DNA from: Tachypleus tridentatus
Lineage: Eukaryota; Arthropoda; Merostomata; Xiphosura; Limulidae
Assembly (NCBI RefSeq): GCF_004210375.1
Contig: NC_134830.1
Location: 44,521,094 to 44,585,093 of the forward strand
Reading direction: 5' to 3'
DNA: 64,000 bases
Shown here: piece after piece, positions 11,721 to 23,427 of the stretch
Layout of the letters: every line of letters starts with the position of its first letter
Position numbering within the stretch: the first letter of the stretch is position 1
Made by a program: the position numbers and the translations under genes
The notes under the pieces: generated by a model
The model's database searches: none
Seen by the model: only the letters and a program-made list of their open reading frames with translations
Told to the model about the DNA's origin: nothing

Positions 11721-11998
11721 GGCTCGGCATGGCCAAATGTGTTGAGGCGTTCGACTCGTAATCCGAGGGTCGCGGGTTCAAATCCCGGTCGTACCAAACA
11801 TGCTCGCCCTTTCAGCCGTGAGGGTGTTATAATGTGAAGGTCAATCCCACTATTCGTTGGTAAAGGAGTAGCCCAAGAGTTGGCGGTGGGTGGTGATGAC
11901 TAGCTACCTTCCCTCTAGTCTTACACTGCTAAATTAAGGACGGCTAGCGCAGATAGTCCTCGAGTAGCTTTGCGCGAAATTAAAAAACAAACAAACAA
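11721..11998 (+). repeat. SINE family A with 11-12 bp target duplication
   Basis: CCGTTTCGCCT occurs directly left (11710-11720) and right (12000-12010). The copy is complete, from GGCTCGGCATGGCC to the AAACAAACAAAC tail, and looks fairly young. Confidence 0.92.
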
Positions 11999-12336
11999 AC
12001 CGTTTCGCCTACTATAAACTAGTACTATATATAGTAATATATGAAATGGATATAAGTCTAAAGACAACCTAAATTTCTTCTTAAAGAAATTTCAATGTTA
12101 CCTCCAGTTGTTCTAAGTATTACGTTAACACTTCTCTCCAGATTGCGATGAAAATACTTTCTTTTCTTTCCAGTTTATCATCCTGACTGTTCACCATTCA
12201 GCGACTTACTCTAGTCCCCCAAATAGAATCTCAATAACCAGAGAGATTTCACGAAGTAAACATCGAGATATATCAAATATCCACTGACTGAGAATTTATC
12301 GCCTATCGAAATACTCGCATTTCTAGTTCTTATATA

Positions 12337-12530
12337 CAGGGTGTCCGAAAAATTTGGAACCAGTGGTACTTTGATGAATTGTACTTGGTGTTTTTGTAAT
12401 TCAAAACAAGTTTGGATTAACAGCAAGATTAACTCGGCCTTCTCATACTTTGACAGCATCAGAATGAGTCACGAATCTGAAATTAAGAAAAGCTGTTAAT
12501 AATCGGCAGTTCTAGACTTTCGGACACCCA
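12337..12530. mobile_element. Short TA-flanked element (194 bp), Tc1/mariner-like MITE
   Basis: Ends CAGGGTGTCCGAAAAA and TTTCGGACACCCA (inverted) are flanked by TA. It contains a minus-strand fragment MLSKYEKAELILL that may be a remnant of a transposase start. Size and TSD fit a non-autonomous Tc1/mariner derivative. Confidence 0.7.
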
Positions 12531-12689
12531 TATGTTAATATAATATATTAGTTTTTAATTGCATGGAATTGTTTTTCACGTTACATAAATGAATCGCCTT
12601 TATTTTACACTAATTGAAAACAATTCGTCATGAACAATTATGTATTTTTGTCATGTTTTTTCTGTTTTATTTTAATGATTTTTTTGTTT

Positions 12690-12798
12690 CTTTGTAATTA
12701 AGCACAAAGCTACACAATGCTCTCTCCACCATGAGTATCGAAACCCTGTTTCTATTTTAGTGAATCCACTTGTACTAATACGAAACTGCCAATTTACT
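12690..12798 (-). repeat. SINE family C, shortened
   Basis: TAATTAAGCACAAAGCTACA then directly CTCTCCACCATGAGTATCGA: the GGGCTATCTGTG part is lost. Confidence 0.65.
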
Positions 12799-12799
12799 A

Positions 12800-13738
12800 G
12801 TGTTCTTACCATTATTCTGGTGTTATATTTTAGTAACACCCAATCATCTTGAACACACCGTCAAAGCTTTAGATGTTAAATAGGATAATTTTTTAACAAT
12901 TTAATTGGTTATCTATTGCATTATAACCTACGTGAGCTGTGTATTTTTGTTGTTATTACCAAACGTGAAGTTTGAATGTACCCTGACATTTTTAGCCGCG
13001 GCATAACGACTCATAGAACAGCTACAAGTTTTCAAGTACAAACGTTTATCTTATAGCTCCTTCATCTGTTGACCTATTTGATATTTAGTTACAGTTTTGG
13101 ACTCAGAAGGTCAAACCTCTTTTGATTTATTATTTGACCATGCCCAAGGTTTCCCTGATTAATTCACTCTACTCTCGCTTGAAAGAATAACAATTTGAAG
13201 ATAGGTAGAAATCTTCATGAGGAATATAATCCAATCTGATGTAACTAGAAAAGAGAAGAAGAAAAAGAGCTCATACATCAATTTATTCTAATCCTGCCTA
13301 AAGTAATTTCAAATGCCCCGGCTAATGAGGATTCCCTCTTGCTTTTGTATCAACTTAAGTAAACCTGTATATTTATAAATAAACAAATTCTACCTTGATA
13401 AAAACTATGACATTTATGGTTTAGTTATTACATAATCTTTCAATAACTTGTATTATTTTTAACGATATATTTTTGACCCGTGAAAACTTGACTAAATTCT
13501 GTAACATAAAAATCTTATAATTACTTCAGTACTTTATTTACGTGAGCTTTGTGTATTGTGTCACCTATAATTAAGTTCAGCAGAGTGTGTTTAAGTACTA
13601 AAACAATCAATATAGTTATGTTCTTGATTCCTTAACAATGTCAACATTAGACGCACTGATGGTAGTGCGATCAATGCTGTTTCCAAATCTGCCATCATTA
13701 GTTGTGTTATCTAACGCAACACGAATAACCTACATATG
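12800..13738. other. No recognised feature
   Basis: AT-rich intergenic sequence between two family-C SINEs. Confidence 0.4.
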
Positions 13739-13862
13739 ACCCTCAGTGGGACAGCAGTATGTCTGTGGACATACAAAGCTAGGACTAGGGTTTCGATACC
13801 ACTGGTGGGTAGAGTACAAATAGCCCATTGTGTAACTTTGGTTTTAACTACAACCAAACAAA
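13739..13862 (+). repeat. SINE family C
   Basis: CCCTCAGTGGGACAGCAGTA, AGGGTTTCGATACCACTGGT and CAAATAGCCCATTGTGTAAC. Confidence 0.8.
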
Positions 13863-14202
13863 TATATATTACTTTGTGGAAGTTATTTTAGTTTACAACA
13901 ATAACATCAATGTTAACACTTGCATCATGTGTTATTCCTCTATTTCATGAACTCAAAAACTATATACTCGAAGTAACTATTCAAACAAATAGAAAACAAG
14001 CTCGGATCAATATTATAGACAAAACTAGACATGTGGTTACCTTACTATTTCCATGTTTGTTTTTTTCAATTCAAAGTTAAACATTTATTCGCTATTTCGA
14101 AACAAATCTATAAAATTTATGACAAAATAATCATGAACAGATTGTTGTAACTTTTTCCTAACATTAATTCTCAGTAAACATTATCTCACGATAATATTTT
14201 TG

Positions 14203-14328
14203 ATTGCTTGGTATCGAGCACAAAACTACAAAATAGACTGTATGAGGTCTATCCAACATTGGTATCAGCAGTCGGTTGTTGCAGTCCTTCAGACTTATCG
14301 CTGTGCCACTGGAGTGAAAAGATACAAA
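14203..14328 (-). repeat. SINE family C, diverged
   Basis: TCGAGCACAAAACTACAAAA, CATTGGTATCAGCAGTCGGT and CTTATCGCTGTGCCACTGGA. Confidence 0.65.
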
Positions 14329-14924
14329 AAAAGGAATACTAGCTTTCATATATACATATATAAATTACACGTTAGATTTATTTTCTTTTTCATCTAAGGT
14401 AAACCCGAAAGACAACCTGTGACGTAGATGCTGTGGACAATAGTTTCGACAATTCAAGCCTCACCAGCGAAGTTTGGGTCAGCGTATCAAAGAAATACAG
14501 TTAGGTTTCTCGTAAAGGTGATGGGTATATACGAATTATGGGTTTTTAAAGCCATTTTCTAATCACCAATAACGTAACCTCAAAGAATTTAGGTGTGTGA
14601 ATAATGTTATAACTTGTGCCTAAATAACTGTAATTTATTTATCAAAGAGTAAATTAGCCTTCTACGTCACAGACCTTCTTTTAAATTTTAACTTTGGCCA
14701 GAAAGAAAATAAATCTAAAACATATAATAATTAAACAGTTTCTTTGGTATATAATATGAAATTATGGCACACCTAAATTATTTTAGGTTATAAAATTAAT
14801 GATTGTAAAGAATTTTTAAACTCTATAAATACTAGTGATCGTTTGGCAAAAGTTTTGAACACAGTTTGGTCACTTTGTAAATATGTACAACAATGCTTGT
14901 GAAAAATTTGTAACAACTTCACAT

Positions 14925-15205
14925 TGTTTTGTGATGATTAAAATAACTATAGTTGTAATTTCACGTTGTACTCTTGTTTTGTAATTATTACAATAAATAT
15001 TGTTGAAACTTCACGTTGTACTCTTGTTTTGTAATTATTACAATAACTATAGTTGTAACTTCACTTTATATTCTTGTTTTGTAATTATTACAATATTGTT
15101 GTAACTTCACGTTGTGTTCTTGTTTTGTAATTATTACAATATTGTTGTAACTTCACGTTGTATTCTTGTTTTGTAATTATTACAATAACTACAGTTGTAG
15201 CATCA
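14925..15205 (+). repeat. Tandem array of about 46-60 bp units, five copies
   Basis: Each unit has AACTTCACGTTGTATTCTTG and TTTTGTAATTATTACAATA; length differs through presence or loss of AACTATAGTTG. Confidence 0.85.
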
Positions 15206-15388
15206 CGTTTCTTTTGCGATATCTTATCCCAATTGCTTTAGTTTGCCTTGCTTTATAATGGGTGCCAGGAGGTGGGTGAGTGGGTGGACTAAAAGGCTGT
15301 GCCATCATTCTCATTTCCTTCTACCATAAGAAACGAGAGCTAAACACTGACCTTATTTTTCAACAGTTTGTATGTTAGCTTAATTTGA

Positions 15389-15770
15389 TATTGTTTAACA
15401 GCGTACTATATGTTACACAATGTGTAATTTATCATATATTGTTTAACAGCGTAATATATGTTACACAATGTGTAATTTATCATATATTGTTTAACAGCGT
15501 AATATATGCTACACAATGTGTAATTTATCATATATTGTTTAACAGCGTAATATATGCTACACAATGTGTAATTTATCATATATTGTTTAACAGCGTACTA
15601 TATGTTACACAATGTGTAATTTATCATATATTGTTTAACAGCGTAATATATGTTACACAATGTGTAATTTATCATATATTGTTTAACAGCGTAATATATG
15701 TTACACAATGTGTAATTTATCATATATTGTTTAACAGCGTAATATATGTTACACAATGTGTAATTTATCC
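15389..15770 (+). repeat. 48-bp tandem array with a palindrome in each unit, eight copies
   Basis: Nearly identical 48-bp units contain the palindrome TTACACAATGTGTAA. Since 48 is a multiple of 3, an open frame of 138 residues runs through the array (repeat YHILFNSVIYVTQCVI); I regard it as a by-product. Confidence 0.95.
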
Positions 15771-15774
15771 AAAC

Positions 15775-16776
15775 AGAAGAAAACTTTATAAAATATTCTA
15801 ATCAAAAAGTGAGAATTGAACCCTAAACACCAGGATATGCATGTATTTTCACCGATTTACAAAGAAATAAAATACCAACGTACTTTAAAACTCCAAGAAC
15901 GATATATACATATATAAAATGAACTTACTAACCGATGAATCTAACACATACCAAACATTTTATGAAAGTTACTTTGTAAATAACGCAAGACATAATTCAC
16001 TTAATACTAATGATTGCTTTTAATATATATTCATAACTGTGTTTTTCTTACAGCATAGCCACATCAGGCTATCTGCTGTGTCCACCGAGTGGAATCGAAC
16101 CGCTGATTTTAGCGTTGTAAATCCGAAGAGTTACAACTATCCTACCGGGGAATCTTAAAGAAATGTAACTAATGGACAACGATATAAGGATAAACAACGA
16201 TTTATTAACGTTTAGCAATAAAGCCAAATGATAATGTCAAGTTATATCCGAAATAAACAGAATAATATTAACGCACAATAATGTACCAATACACCCCCCT
16301 CCGATTCTGGAACAACTCAACTTGGATGACATTTCAAATCATTTCTTGAGGTACAGAGAACTTCAAAGTAGTGATAATTTGCTTTTATTTATCTTTTATC
16401 ATCATAGTATTTTTTGAAGATCAGAATAGCTAAACTTTACACTTCAACACAGCGACATACAAATCAATTTTAGGGCAGTGATAATTGGCTGTTCTTTTAT
16501 TAAGTGCCGAAATACTTCACAAAGAAAGCTTGTTTTCAGAGGCACATAACAATCAACACTCAAGAACGTACAGCGTTGGTTTACCGAATAATATAAAATT
16601 AATTAAAGAGTGATATAGTGTTGTGATAAAGTATTAGAAAAACTGGGAATTTATGATCTGAATATAACGAGTAACAGTTTCGACCAATGAGAAATAACCG
16701 TAAATAACATTAGTACAAGAACTAGTAGAGTTAACCAGTGCAATAATGAAACGGATATTTCTCATCTAATGAAAAA
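15775..16776. other. No recognised feature apart from the SINE at 16046
   Basis: No frame above 60 codons and no evident repeats. Confidence 0.35.
16046..16156 (-). repeat. SINE family B
   Basis: TTTTCTTACAGCATAGCCAC to CCGAAGAGTTACAACTATCC, with GGAATCGAACCGCTG as the B-box complement. Confidence 0.75.
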
Positions 16777-17050
16777 CCCGGCATGGCCAGGTGGGTTCAG
16801 GCGTTAGACTCGTGTATCTGAGGGTCGCTGGTTCGAATCCCCGTCACACCAAACATGCTCGCCCTTTCAGCCGTGGGAGCGTTATAATGTGACGGTCAAT
16901 CCCACTATTCATTGATAAAAGAGTAGTCCAGGAGTTGGCGGTGGGTGATGATGACTAGCTGCCTTCCCTCCAGTCTTACACTGCTAAATTAGGGATAGCT
17001 AGCGCAGATAGCCCTCGTGCACCTCTAGACGAAATTCAAAAAGCAAACAA
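16777..17050 (+). repeat. SINE family A
   Basis: Complete: CCCGGCATGGCCAGG head, CTGGTTCGAATCCCCGTC B box. TCTAATGA near both ends (16765 and 17053) may be the target duplication. Confidence 0.88.
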
Positions 17051-17204
17051 AGTCTAATGAATGATTTGTTCAGTTGTATTTAGCTTACACTGAGTCACGG
17101 AACTGTACAAATTTGATACCATATTTTATAAATCTTTTTTTCTTGCTGGGAGATTCTCCCTTCCGACAAAAAATCAATTTTCCCGCTTCTTGACTAAGTT
17201 TTTT

Positions 17205-17460
17205 GTTTGATTTGTTCTGAAGGCTATCTGCGCTAGCCGTCCCTAATTTAGCAGTGGAAGACTAGAGGGAAGGCAGCTAGTCACCACCTCCCACCGACAA
17301 CTCTTGGGCTACTCTTTTATCAACGAATAGTGGGATTGACCGTCACATTATAACGCTCCCACGGCTGAAAGGGCGAGCATGTTTGGTGTGACGGGGATTT
17401 GAACCAGCGACCCTCAGATTACGAGTTTAACGCCTGAACCATCTGGCTATGACGAGCCTC
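17205..17460 (-). repeat. SINE family A
   Basis: Complete apart from loss of the GAATTTCGCGCAAAGC part near the tail; head ends CTATGACGAGCC. Confidence 0.85.
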
Positions 17461-17662
17461 CTAAGTGAGAATGTAGTTTTATCGTAACGGTTACGTAAGC
17501 TTAAGTTAAAATTAATTTAGTTCTTGCCTCCTCAGAAAGTCCGTAAAAGTTATGAGATCCTTCGTATTTATACAAACGCAACAAATATTTTTACCAGTTA
17601 CGAACAAGTTACGCATATGAAAATATTACTTTTCCCTATATCACCCCCGGAAATGTTTTGCG

Positions 17663-17768
17663 TACGGTATGTCTACAGACTCACACCGCTAGAAACCGAG
17701 TTTTGATACCCGTGGTGGGCAGAATACAGATATCCCACTATATAGCCTTATTCTTAGTTCCAAACAAA
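17663..17768 (+). repeat. SINE family C, head truncated
   Basis: CGGTATGTCTACAGACTCAC, GAGTTTTGATACCCGTGGTG and TTAGTTCCAAACAAA tail. Confidence 0.75.
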
Positions 17769-17777
17769 TAAAAAATC

Positions 17778-18085
17778 GTTTAGCACAAATTAATAATCTC
17801 ATAAAAACAATGTAAAATAGAGGGAAGAAACACGAAAGAATGTGTTAAAGTACACTGTTTACAGCGGTAAGGCATGTTAAAACATAAAACGTACCAGAAA
17901 ACAGGAGTAAAAACTTCACATTACATCTGTTGGAAGTTTACGTTAACACAAATTAGTGATCTTACAAACAAGATACGAAAAAAGAGAGGTAATAAATGTA
18001 AAGAATGTTAAAAGTACACTGTTTACAGCGGTAAGACATGTTAACACATAAAACCTAATTTCTAACATTACAACTGTTGGCAATG
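17778..18085 (+). repeat. Imperfect tandem duplication, about 150-165 bp
   Basis: Blocks at 17778-17945 and 17946-18085 share CACAAATTA, AGAATGT-GTTAAA, AAGTACACTGTTTACAGCGG, TAAG-CATGTTAA and TTACATCTGTTGG or a close variant. No coding sense. Confidence 0.7.
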
Positions 18086-18419
18086 TGAATGAACCTGAAA
18101 AACTGTTTTATAGAAGTTATACAACTGAACAAACGTCTGTTTCTTTCTTTTAAAGGTGATCGATCTAAACTATTTTATTTCAAGGGGAAAAATTTTGTAA
18201 TACATAAGAAAATAAAATTTCTGGATTTGATTTACTCAAATATAAATAGGTATGCAAGGCCCACGTCTGTTGCTATTGTGGAAACAAACCCATCAGCTTC
18301 TTTTAATATTGATGTATTAGATATTTTAAGTAAACTTATGTCAACTCCAAATTTGACATATTTACTTTAAGACATCACAAAAAATTAGTTTTATTAAAAA
18401 CAGAAAATTTAATGACAGT

Positions 18420-19480
18420 CTGACATTTCAGATATGCCACTGTCGGGTTAATATATAACTGAGCAGATGTTTAAGCATCCAAGTTTCCCAAAGTAGCCAC
18501 CAGGAGGTGCGTTTGGAGTGTTTATATATACCGAACCCATCCACTTGACCGGCAGGGATGTTAACAGAGAACACGAACCTATTCTACCCTGCTCAGACCT
18601 CTTTCCGTATCCCAGCCATACTTTCGAGTGTTTACGTTCACCTTCTAGGGCAGGGACCGATCAGAGTTGTGGATTCCCAGTGTATCCAGCGCGTCATTCT
18701 TAGTCAATGCTGGTTTTACTTATGCTTGTCACGAGTCTTTTGTCCGGTGTAAATTCATATATATATGTTCGTGGTAGCTGCCCTTCTATCCTGCTTATAC
18801 AGCAGGATAGATATCAACTCTGCAACTACGTCCCCCTCCGCCTTCTACTCCTTTTGAAGATCCCCAAACACAATCAGACTCTGTACTTGAAACTTACCAT
18901 ATAACACAGCGCTTAGCAGAACTAAGAGCGAACAGAATTAGACTGGAATGAATGGTTAAAAAAATCGTGTGTATAGGCGATTATTTACTCAATACAGTGT
19001 ATGACACCCATACTAGGTTAGCGGGGGGTGTCCGTATAAAGTAGTAGGTTGGGTACCCCACAATCAATTGTTTTGGGTCAAGCGTTAATCGTACCAAATA
19101 CATGCGGTTTTGTGCAGAGGAGTGACCCTCTTGTGATGGTTTCCAAAGTTTTTCCCCTTCGGGGAATACATGCGAACTAGCTTAACCGTCTTTACATTGG
19201 TTATATCCTTTGATCCGATTAGAATGAAGCCATCTGTATAGAATCACAGGACCTTTAACACCTTTCAAAGTAAGTGTACGAGAATGAAAAAAAAAAAGCA
19301 TTTGAAACGCCACAACGTGAAAGAAGGGTGACACAGAAAAGGAATTCCAAATGCCATGCTTGGTGTTTTGTTAAGGGTATGAAGATAACTAGGGTCTCCT
19401 CGTTCTAATCTCTGTCTTTTTGTTGTATTAGAGTAAATTTCTCCCTAACACTGTCTCCTCTTTGTTGTACTGAGATGAGA
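18420..19480. other. GC-richer, structured block of unknown nature
   Basis: Composition differs from the flanks. It includes a 10-bp perfect hairpin at 18786-18810 (CTATCCTGCT / AGCAGGATAG, loop TATAC) and TTCCCCTTCGGGGAA at 19152-19166. Overlapping short ORFs (18518-18904) have no recognisable motif. It could be an LTR or other retroelement end, or a structured RNA. Confidence 0.3.
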
Positions 19481-19664
19481 CAAGAAGAAAAAAATCGACT
19501 GCTACTCTGTTTGTTTGACTAACTTAAGAAGTAATCGTTAAAAACCAAAACGGACACACCGTCCGATAGAATTGTTTAATTGTCCAAGACAATCATTATA
19601 AAATTCATGGGCCTCTGTAATTTCAAAATACGGTTGTGTGAGCTGGAAACATTACAGAAAATTT

Positions 19665-19778
19665 GTTTTGTTTCTGAAAGCACGGTGGGCTATCTGCGCT
19701 GTATCCACCGTAGGGATTGAATCCCGAATTTATTGTTATAAACCCTCGTACTTACTGCCGACCCATCGTGAAGTTCGT
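19665..19778 (-). repeat. SINE family B, diverged
   Basis: GGGCTATCTGCGCTGTATCC and GGGATTGAATCCCGAATTTA keep the arrangement of the family; the head is degenerate. Confidence 0.6.
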
Positions 19779-20044
19779 AGTTGTCAACGAAGGACAAAAT
19801 ATTTTTATAACTTATTTAAATAATTATAATTGTAGAACTAACAATTGCAACCTTCTTAATATAACTAGATCTGTGCTCATTGTCATAAAATAGTTAACAC
19901 AAATATCTAAGATAAAAACGATTACATTTCATGAACATTACATAATAAATGCATAGCAATTAAAGTTTTTCTCTATAAATAATGAAGAAACTTCTCTATC
20001 ATCTTGAATATTGTCTTTAATATCACTTGTGTAGCATTTTATCA

Positions 20045-20152
20045 ATAGTTGTTTAGCGTCAAAGTTACACAGTTGGTCCATCGTAGTAACTCAAGCCCCA
20101 TATTTTAACATTGTAAATCTGGAAACTTACTGCTGATCTACTGGGAGATTTT
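20045..20152 (-). repeat. tRNA-headed SINE, family B or C, diverged
   Basis: AAAGTTACACAGTTGGTCCA, AACATTGTAAATCTGGAAAC and CTGCTGATCTACTGGGAG follow the common order of the families; too diverged to place. Confidence 0.5.
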
Positions 20153-20649
20153 ATCCATTGATTTTTTATTAGTTGAAAACGAACTCTTTGATTTGTTAAT
20201 ATATGTTTATACATCTAGATTGTCTAAGCAGTAAAAGTCCAATGATAACAAACCTGTAATTTTAAATAACAAAAAGTATCTGGTGATTCAAGAAAATGCA
20301 TCTTTGGCCCAAAACAGCGGCTGTGACGTCGTGTGTTGATGTCATAACTTCCCTCCCTCACCTCTAAACGTGACATCCAAGTGAATGCTTGTTTAAAACT
20401 AAACATTACGTCTGATGACAACAATAAGTTAAAGAATCTAGCTGAGACAGGTATCCATAACAGTTAAAAACTGACCTTATAAATAGGAAATAAATGCTTC
20501 ATTAAAAGCTTCATCTGATCTAAAGCATAATATAATTAAATGCTCAATACAACCACCTTTATGAAAATAATTATAGTACTTGCTCTAAGACGTGCAGAAT
20601 ATGAACATGCGGTATCATACATATTACTATTCTCATGCCATGAAAAGGT

Positions 20650-20875
20650 ATTTTCTAAGTGTACAGATACTTGGCAATACCTTTAACGTCAAGTCAACAA
20701 CAGATTGTAGTTACAAACTTAAATAACATAATAGAATCGAATATACTAATATTATAATTTACTTAACCTCCAAAAATGGCATGTTCTAAAATGTAGAATG
20801 CTTGGCAACACCTTTAACGTCTAGAGGTAAACAGAGTACGCTTACAAAATCAAGTATCTTAATACTACAGAGGTA
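20650..20875 (+). repeat. Imperfect tandem duplication, about 125 bp
   Basis: TTCTAAGTGTACAGATACTT then GGCAATACCTTTAACGTC, followed by AGTTACAAA, recurs as TTCTAAAATGTAGAATGCTT then GGCAACACCTTTAACGTC. Both end with AATACTA-type sequence. Confidence 0.6.
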
Positions 20876-21394
20876 GGATAGTAGTGGGGTTTACCAACGA
20901 AACACTCGCCAACCGTCCAGGTGTGACTACAAACTGTTCTACAGCAAACACGATTGCGTCATTATGCAAATACACTTGTCAAAATATAAGTAAATGATAA
21001 CGTCTGATTGTTTGCAAGAACATCGGAGCCACGTATATAAAACAAAACGGAATCCCATGTATAAAGTAAAGAATCAACAATGGTAAAAAAACTTATTCCA
21101 GACTGCCTAATTTTGCGAAAACTATTATGTGAAACTGGTTTACTTTCCAAAAGCTAACGTTTACTTAAGCTCTAGTCGTGAGCGTCTCGTAAAAAAAGGA
21201 AAACATGGTAAAATACTTCATCTGGATGGATAGTTTTGAAATGCTTAGACATATCCACCTTATCTAAAACACTGATAACAAAATATATTCATATTCGCTA
21301 ATTATAACTTAGCTATCTATGTAAATTGGTGGGACATAACTATATAAATATTAACTATTGTATCTAACCTGTTTTACGTCCATGAAACCACTTT

Positions 21395-21735
21395 GTAGGG
21401 TGAGGATGGATCTTCACCAAAATTGGAAGTTCATACAAATTTTCAATTTTGTATTTTCGTTTTGCTCTCTTTCTTAGAGCGTTTCTGCATTTGCTAACCA
21501 CTAGTTCACCCCTGTCGATGCATTTTCACCAAATCCTCGCTAGTGCAGCGGTAAGTCTACGGATTTACAACGTTAACATCAGTGGTTCGATTCCCCTCGG
21601 TGGGCTCAGCAGATAACCTGATGTAACTTTGCTATAAAACAAACACATGCATCTTCACCAAACTTACCGTGAAGGTTTGCTAGATACATGCATATTTGGA
21701 GTTTTGCAGTTTGTATGGGCGATTTTTTTAATTAC
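21395..21735 (+). repeat. Dispersed repeat D, second site, holding a SINE
   Basis: GATGGATCTTCACCAAAATT (21408) and GCATCTTCACCAAACTTACC (21650) each precede a TTTTGCAG or TTTTGTATT block, as at 215-440. A family-B SINE lies between the two at 21538-21650. Confidence 0.55.
21538..21650 (+). repeat. SINE family B
   Basis: CTCGCTAGTGCAGCGGTAAG, GGTTCGATTCCCCTCGGTGG and CTTTGCTATAAAACAAACAC: the clearest forward copy. It sits within dispersed repeat D. Confidence 0.85.
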
Positions 21736-22148
21736 AGTAGTCGGAATTCACTGACTTCCAACTGTGCAATGCAAAGAACTTTATAAGGACTGTGGTACTC
21801 CAGCCGATCAGTCATTCTATTAAAAACTTTATATCCAATGCAGATAATAAAGCGCCTTAACAGTGTATGTGAGTGAAAGTTTAGAGAGAAACACGTGAAG
21901 TACAAGATTATTCTTGTTTTACTCCAACAGTGCGAGTTCCTGGGAACGTTTTATTTTCACGGCAGGTATGAAGTTCTTTAATTATTTCAAGAGAACCAAT
22001 AAAATGCCAACAATCTAAACTGTTTTTATTGTTAACAGTTACTCAACAGAGCATTACAGTTATTTTAGTTATCTGTCACAACCAGCGCAATCACTTAATC
22101 TCAAGCCTTCAACTGAATATCTTCAGGGTAAGCTATAAAACCATTGTA

Positions 22149-23427
22149 TCAGGTCATCCCATAAGTAATGTCCGAAAATTTAATACAGAAAGTGCATCAT
22201 CATTTCTGTCTTTGTAGAAGGTTTTAATGACTAAAATATGTAGTAGGACGTGCATAAAAATGTTCAGACAAATAACAGAAACTAACCCAACTCCACGTTT
22301 TCAGATCATTAATCAAATAAACCCCTATGAAGATGGATGTGTCTAAGGACCACATTAGGCATATAATGATTTATGAGTTTAAAAAAGGCAACAGTGCAGC
22401 AAAAACCACACGAAACATTCAAGGTGTTTATGGTGCGGAGTCTCTTAATGAAAAAAAATGTCGAAGGTGGTTTCAGAAGTTCAAATCACGTCACTACAGC
22501 TTAAGTGATGTGCCACGTTCAGGTCGTCCTGTTGAGTTTAATGATGACTTGCTGCTGGCTGGACTTGATGAAGATTGTGCTGTAACAGTTGAAGAACTAG
22601 CACAAAAGCTTAATCCAACTCATTCAACAGTTCACCGTCATCTGCAACAGCTTGGAAAATGGGTTCCCCATGATTTGACACAAGCCAACCTTAGAGCAAG
22701 AGTGAACATTTGCATTTCTCTGCACTCTCGTGAACGTAACTCACCTTTTTTTGGACACGTTAGTGACTAGAGATGAAAAATGGATATATTATAAAAAATT
22801 TAAGCGCTGCAGACAATGCCTCAGTACAGGTAAACTGGCTAAACACAGCCAAAAATGGACCTCCACCATAGGAAAGTCTTGTTAAACGTTTGGTGGAATA
22901 TTGTTGGTGTGATCCACTTTGAGTTGCTGCCACTCAATGTTACGATTACATTAGATTTCTATTGTCAACAGTTATAGTACTTGAATGTTACAGTGAAAGA
23001 AGAGAGGCCTGCTTTGCTCAATCGTAAAGGTGTAGTGTTACACCAGGATAATGCACGGCCCCATACAGTAAAGATCACATTTGCAAAGATTAAAGAACTA
23101 TACTGGGAAAAACTTCCACATCCTCCTTATTCTCCAGACCTTTCCCCATCTGATTATCATATATTCCGAAGTTTTCAGAATTATTTTGATGGATAAAGAG
23201 CTCAGAACACATAAAGATGTCAAAACTACCCTCTCTACATTCTTTTCCTCCAAACCCCAAGAATTTTACAGAAGTGGCATTCAGAAGCTTGTGGATCGTT
23301 AGTAGAAAAAAATTAATAATAATGGAACATACATTACTGAGTAAATAACATTAAAAGTGTTTGAAATTCTTTCTATTTTTCTGAACCTGTCGGTTCAGAA
23401 TCGGACATTAATTAAAGGATGGCCTGA
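22149..23427 (+). mobile_element. Complete mariner element, inactive
   Basis: The element is 1279 bp, the usual mariner size. It is bounded by TA target duplications (22147-22148 and 23428-23429) and by terminal inverted repeats. The left end reads TCAGGTCATCCCATAAGTAA; the right end, reversed, reads TCAGGCCATCCTTTAATTAA. Both continue into TGTCCGA. The transposase inside is frameshifted. The N-terminal sequence resembles the Hsmar1/SETMAR type of mariner. Confidence 0.93.
22327..23302 (+). pseudogene. Mariner transposase (D,D34D), frameshifted
   Basis: The reading frame begins MKMDVSKDHIRHIM and includes the paired helix-turn-helix region (NEKKCRRWFQKF, SGRPVEF, THSTVHRHLQQLGKWVPHDL). It shifts frame in a T-run near 22750. 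All three catalytic aspartates remain: RDEKW (codon at 22772), HQDNARPHT (23047) and PSDYHIF (23152). The last two are separated by exactly 34 residues. A stop lies near 22815, the frame breaks again around 22870-22980, and a frameshift near 23190 puts the C-terminus (ELRTHKDVK to QKLVDR) in another frame. It cannot make a full transposase. Confidence 0.92.

Noticed and set aside
15385-15801. 138-codon repetitive protein
   Set aside because: It arises from the 48-bp array (48 = 3 x 16). No start context, splice or other gene feature was seen, so it was kept only as a repeat.
18089-18370. 93-codon frame
   Set aside because: AT-driven composition with no recognisable motif and no splice context, following a non-coding duplication.
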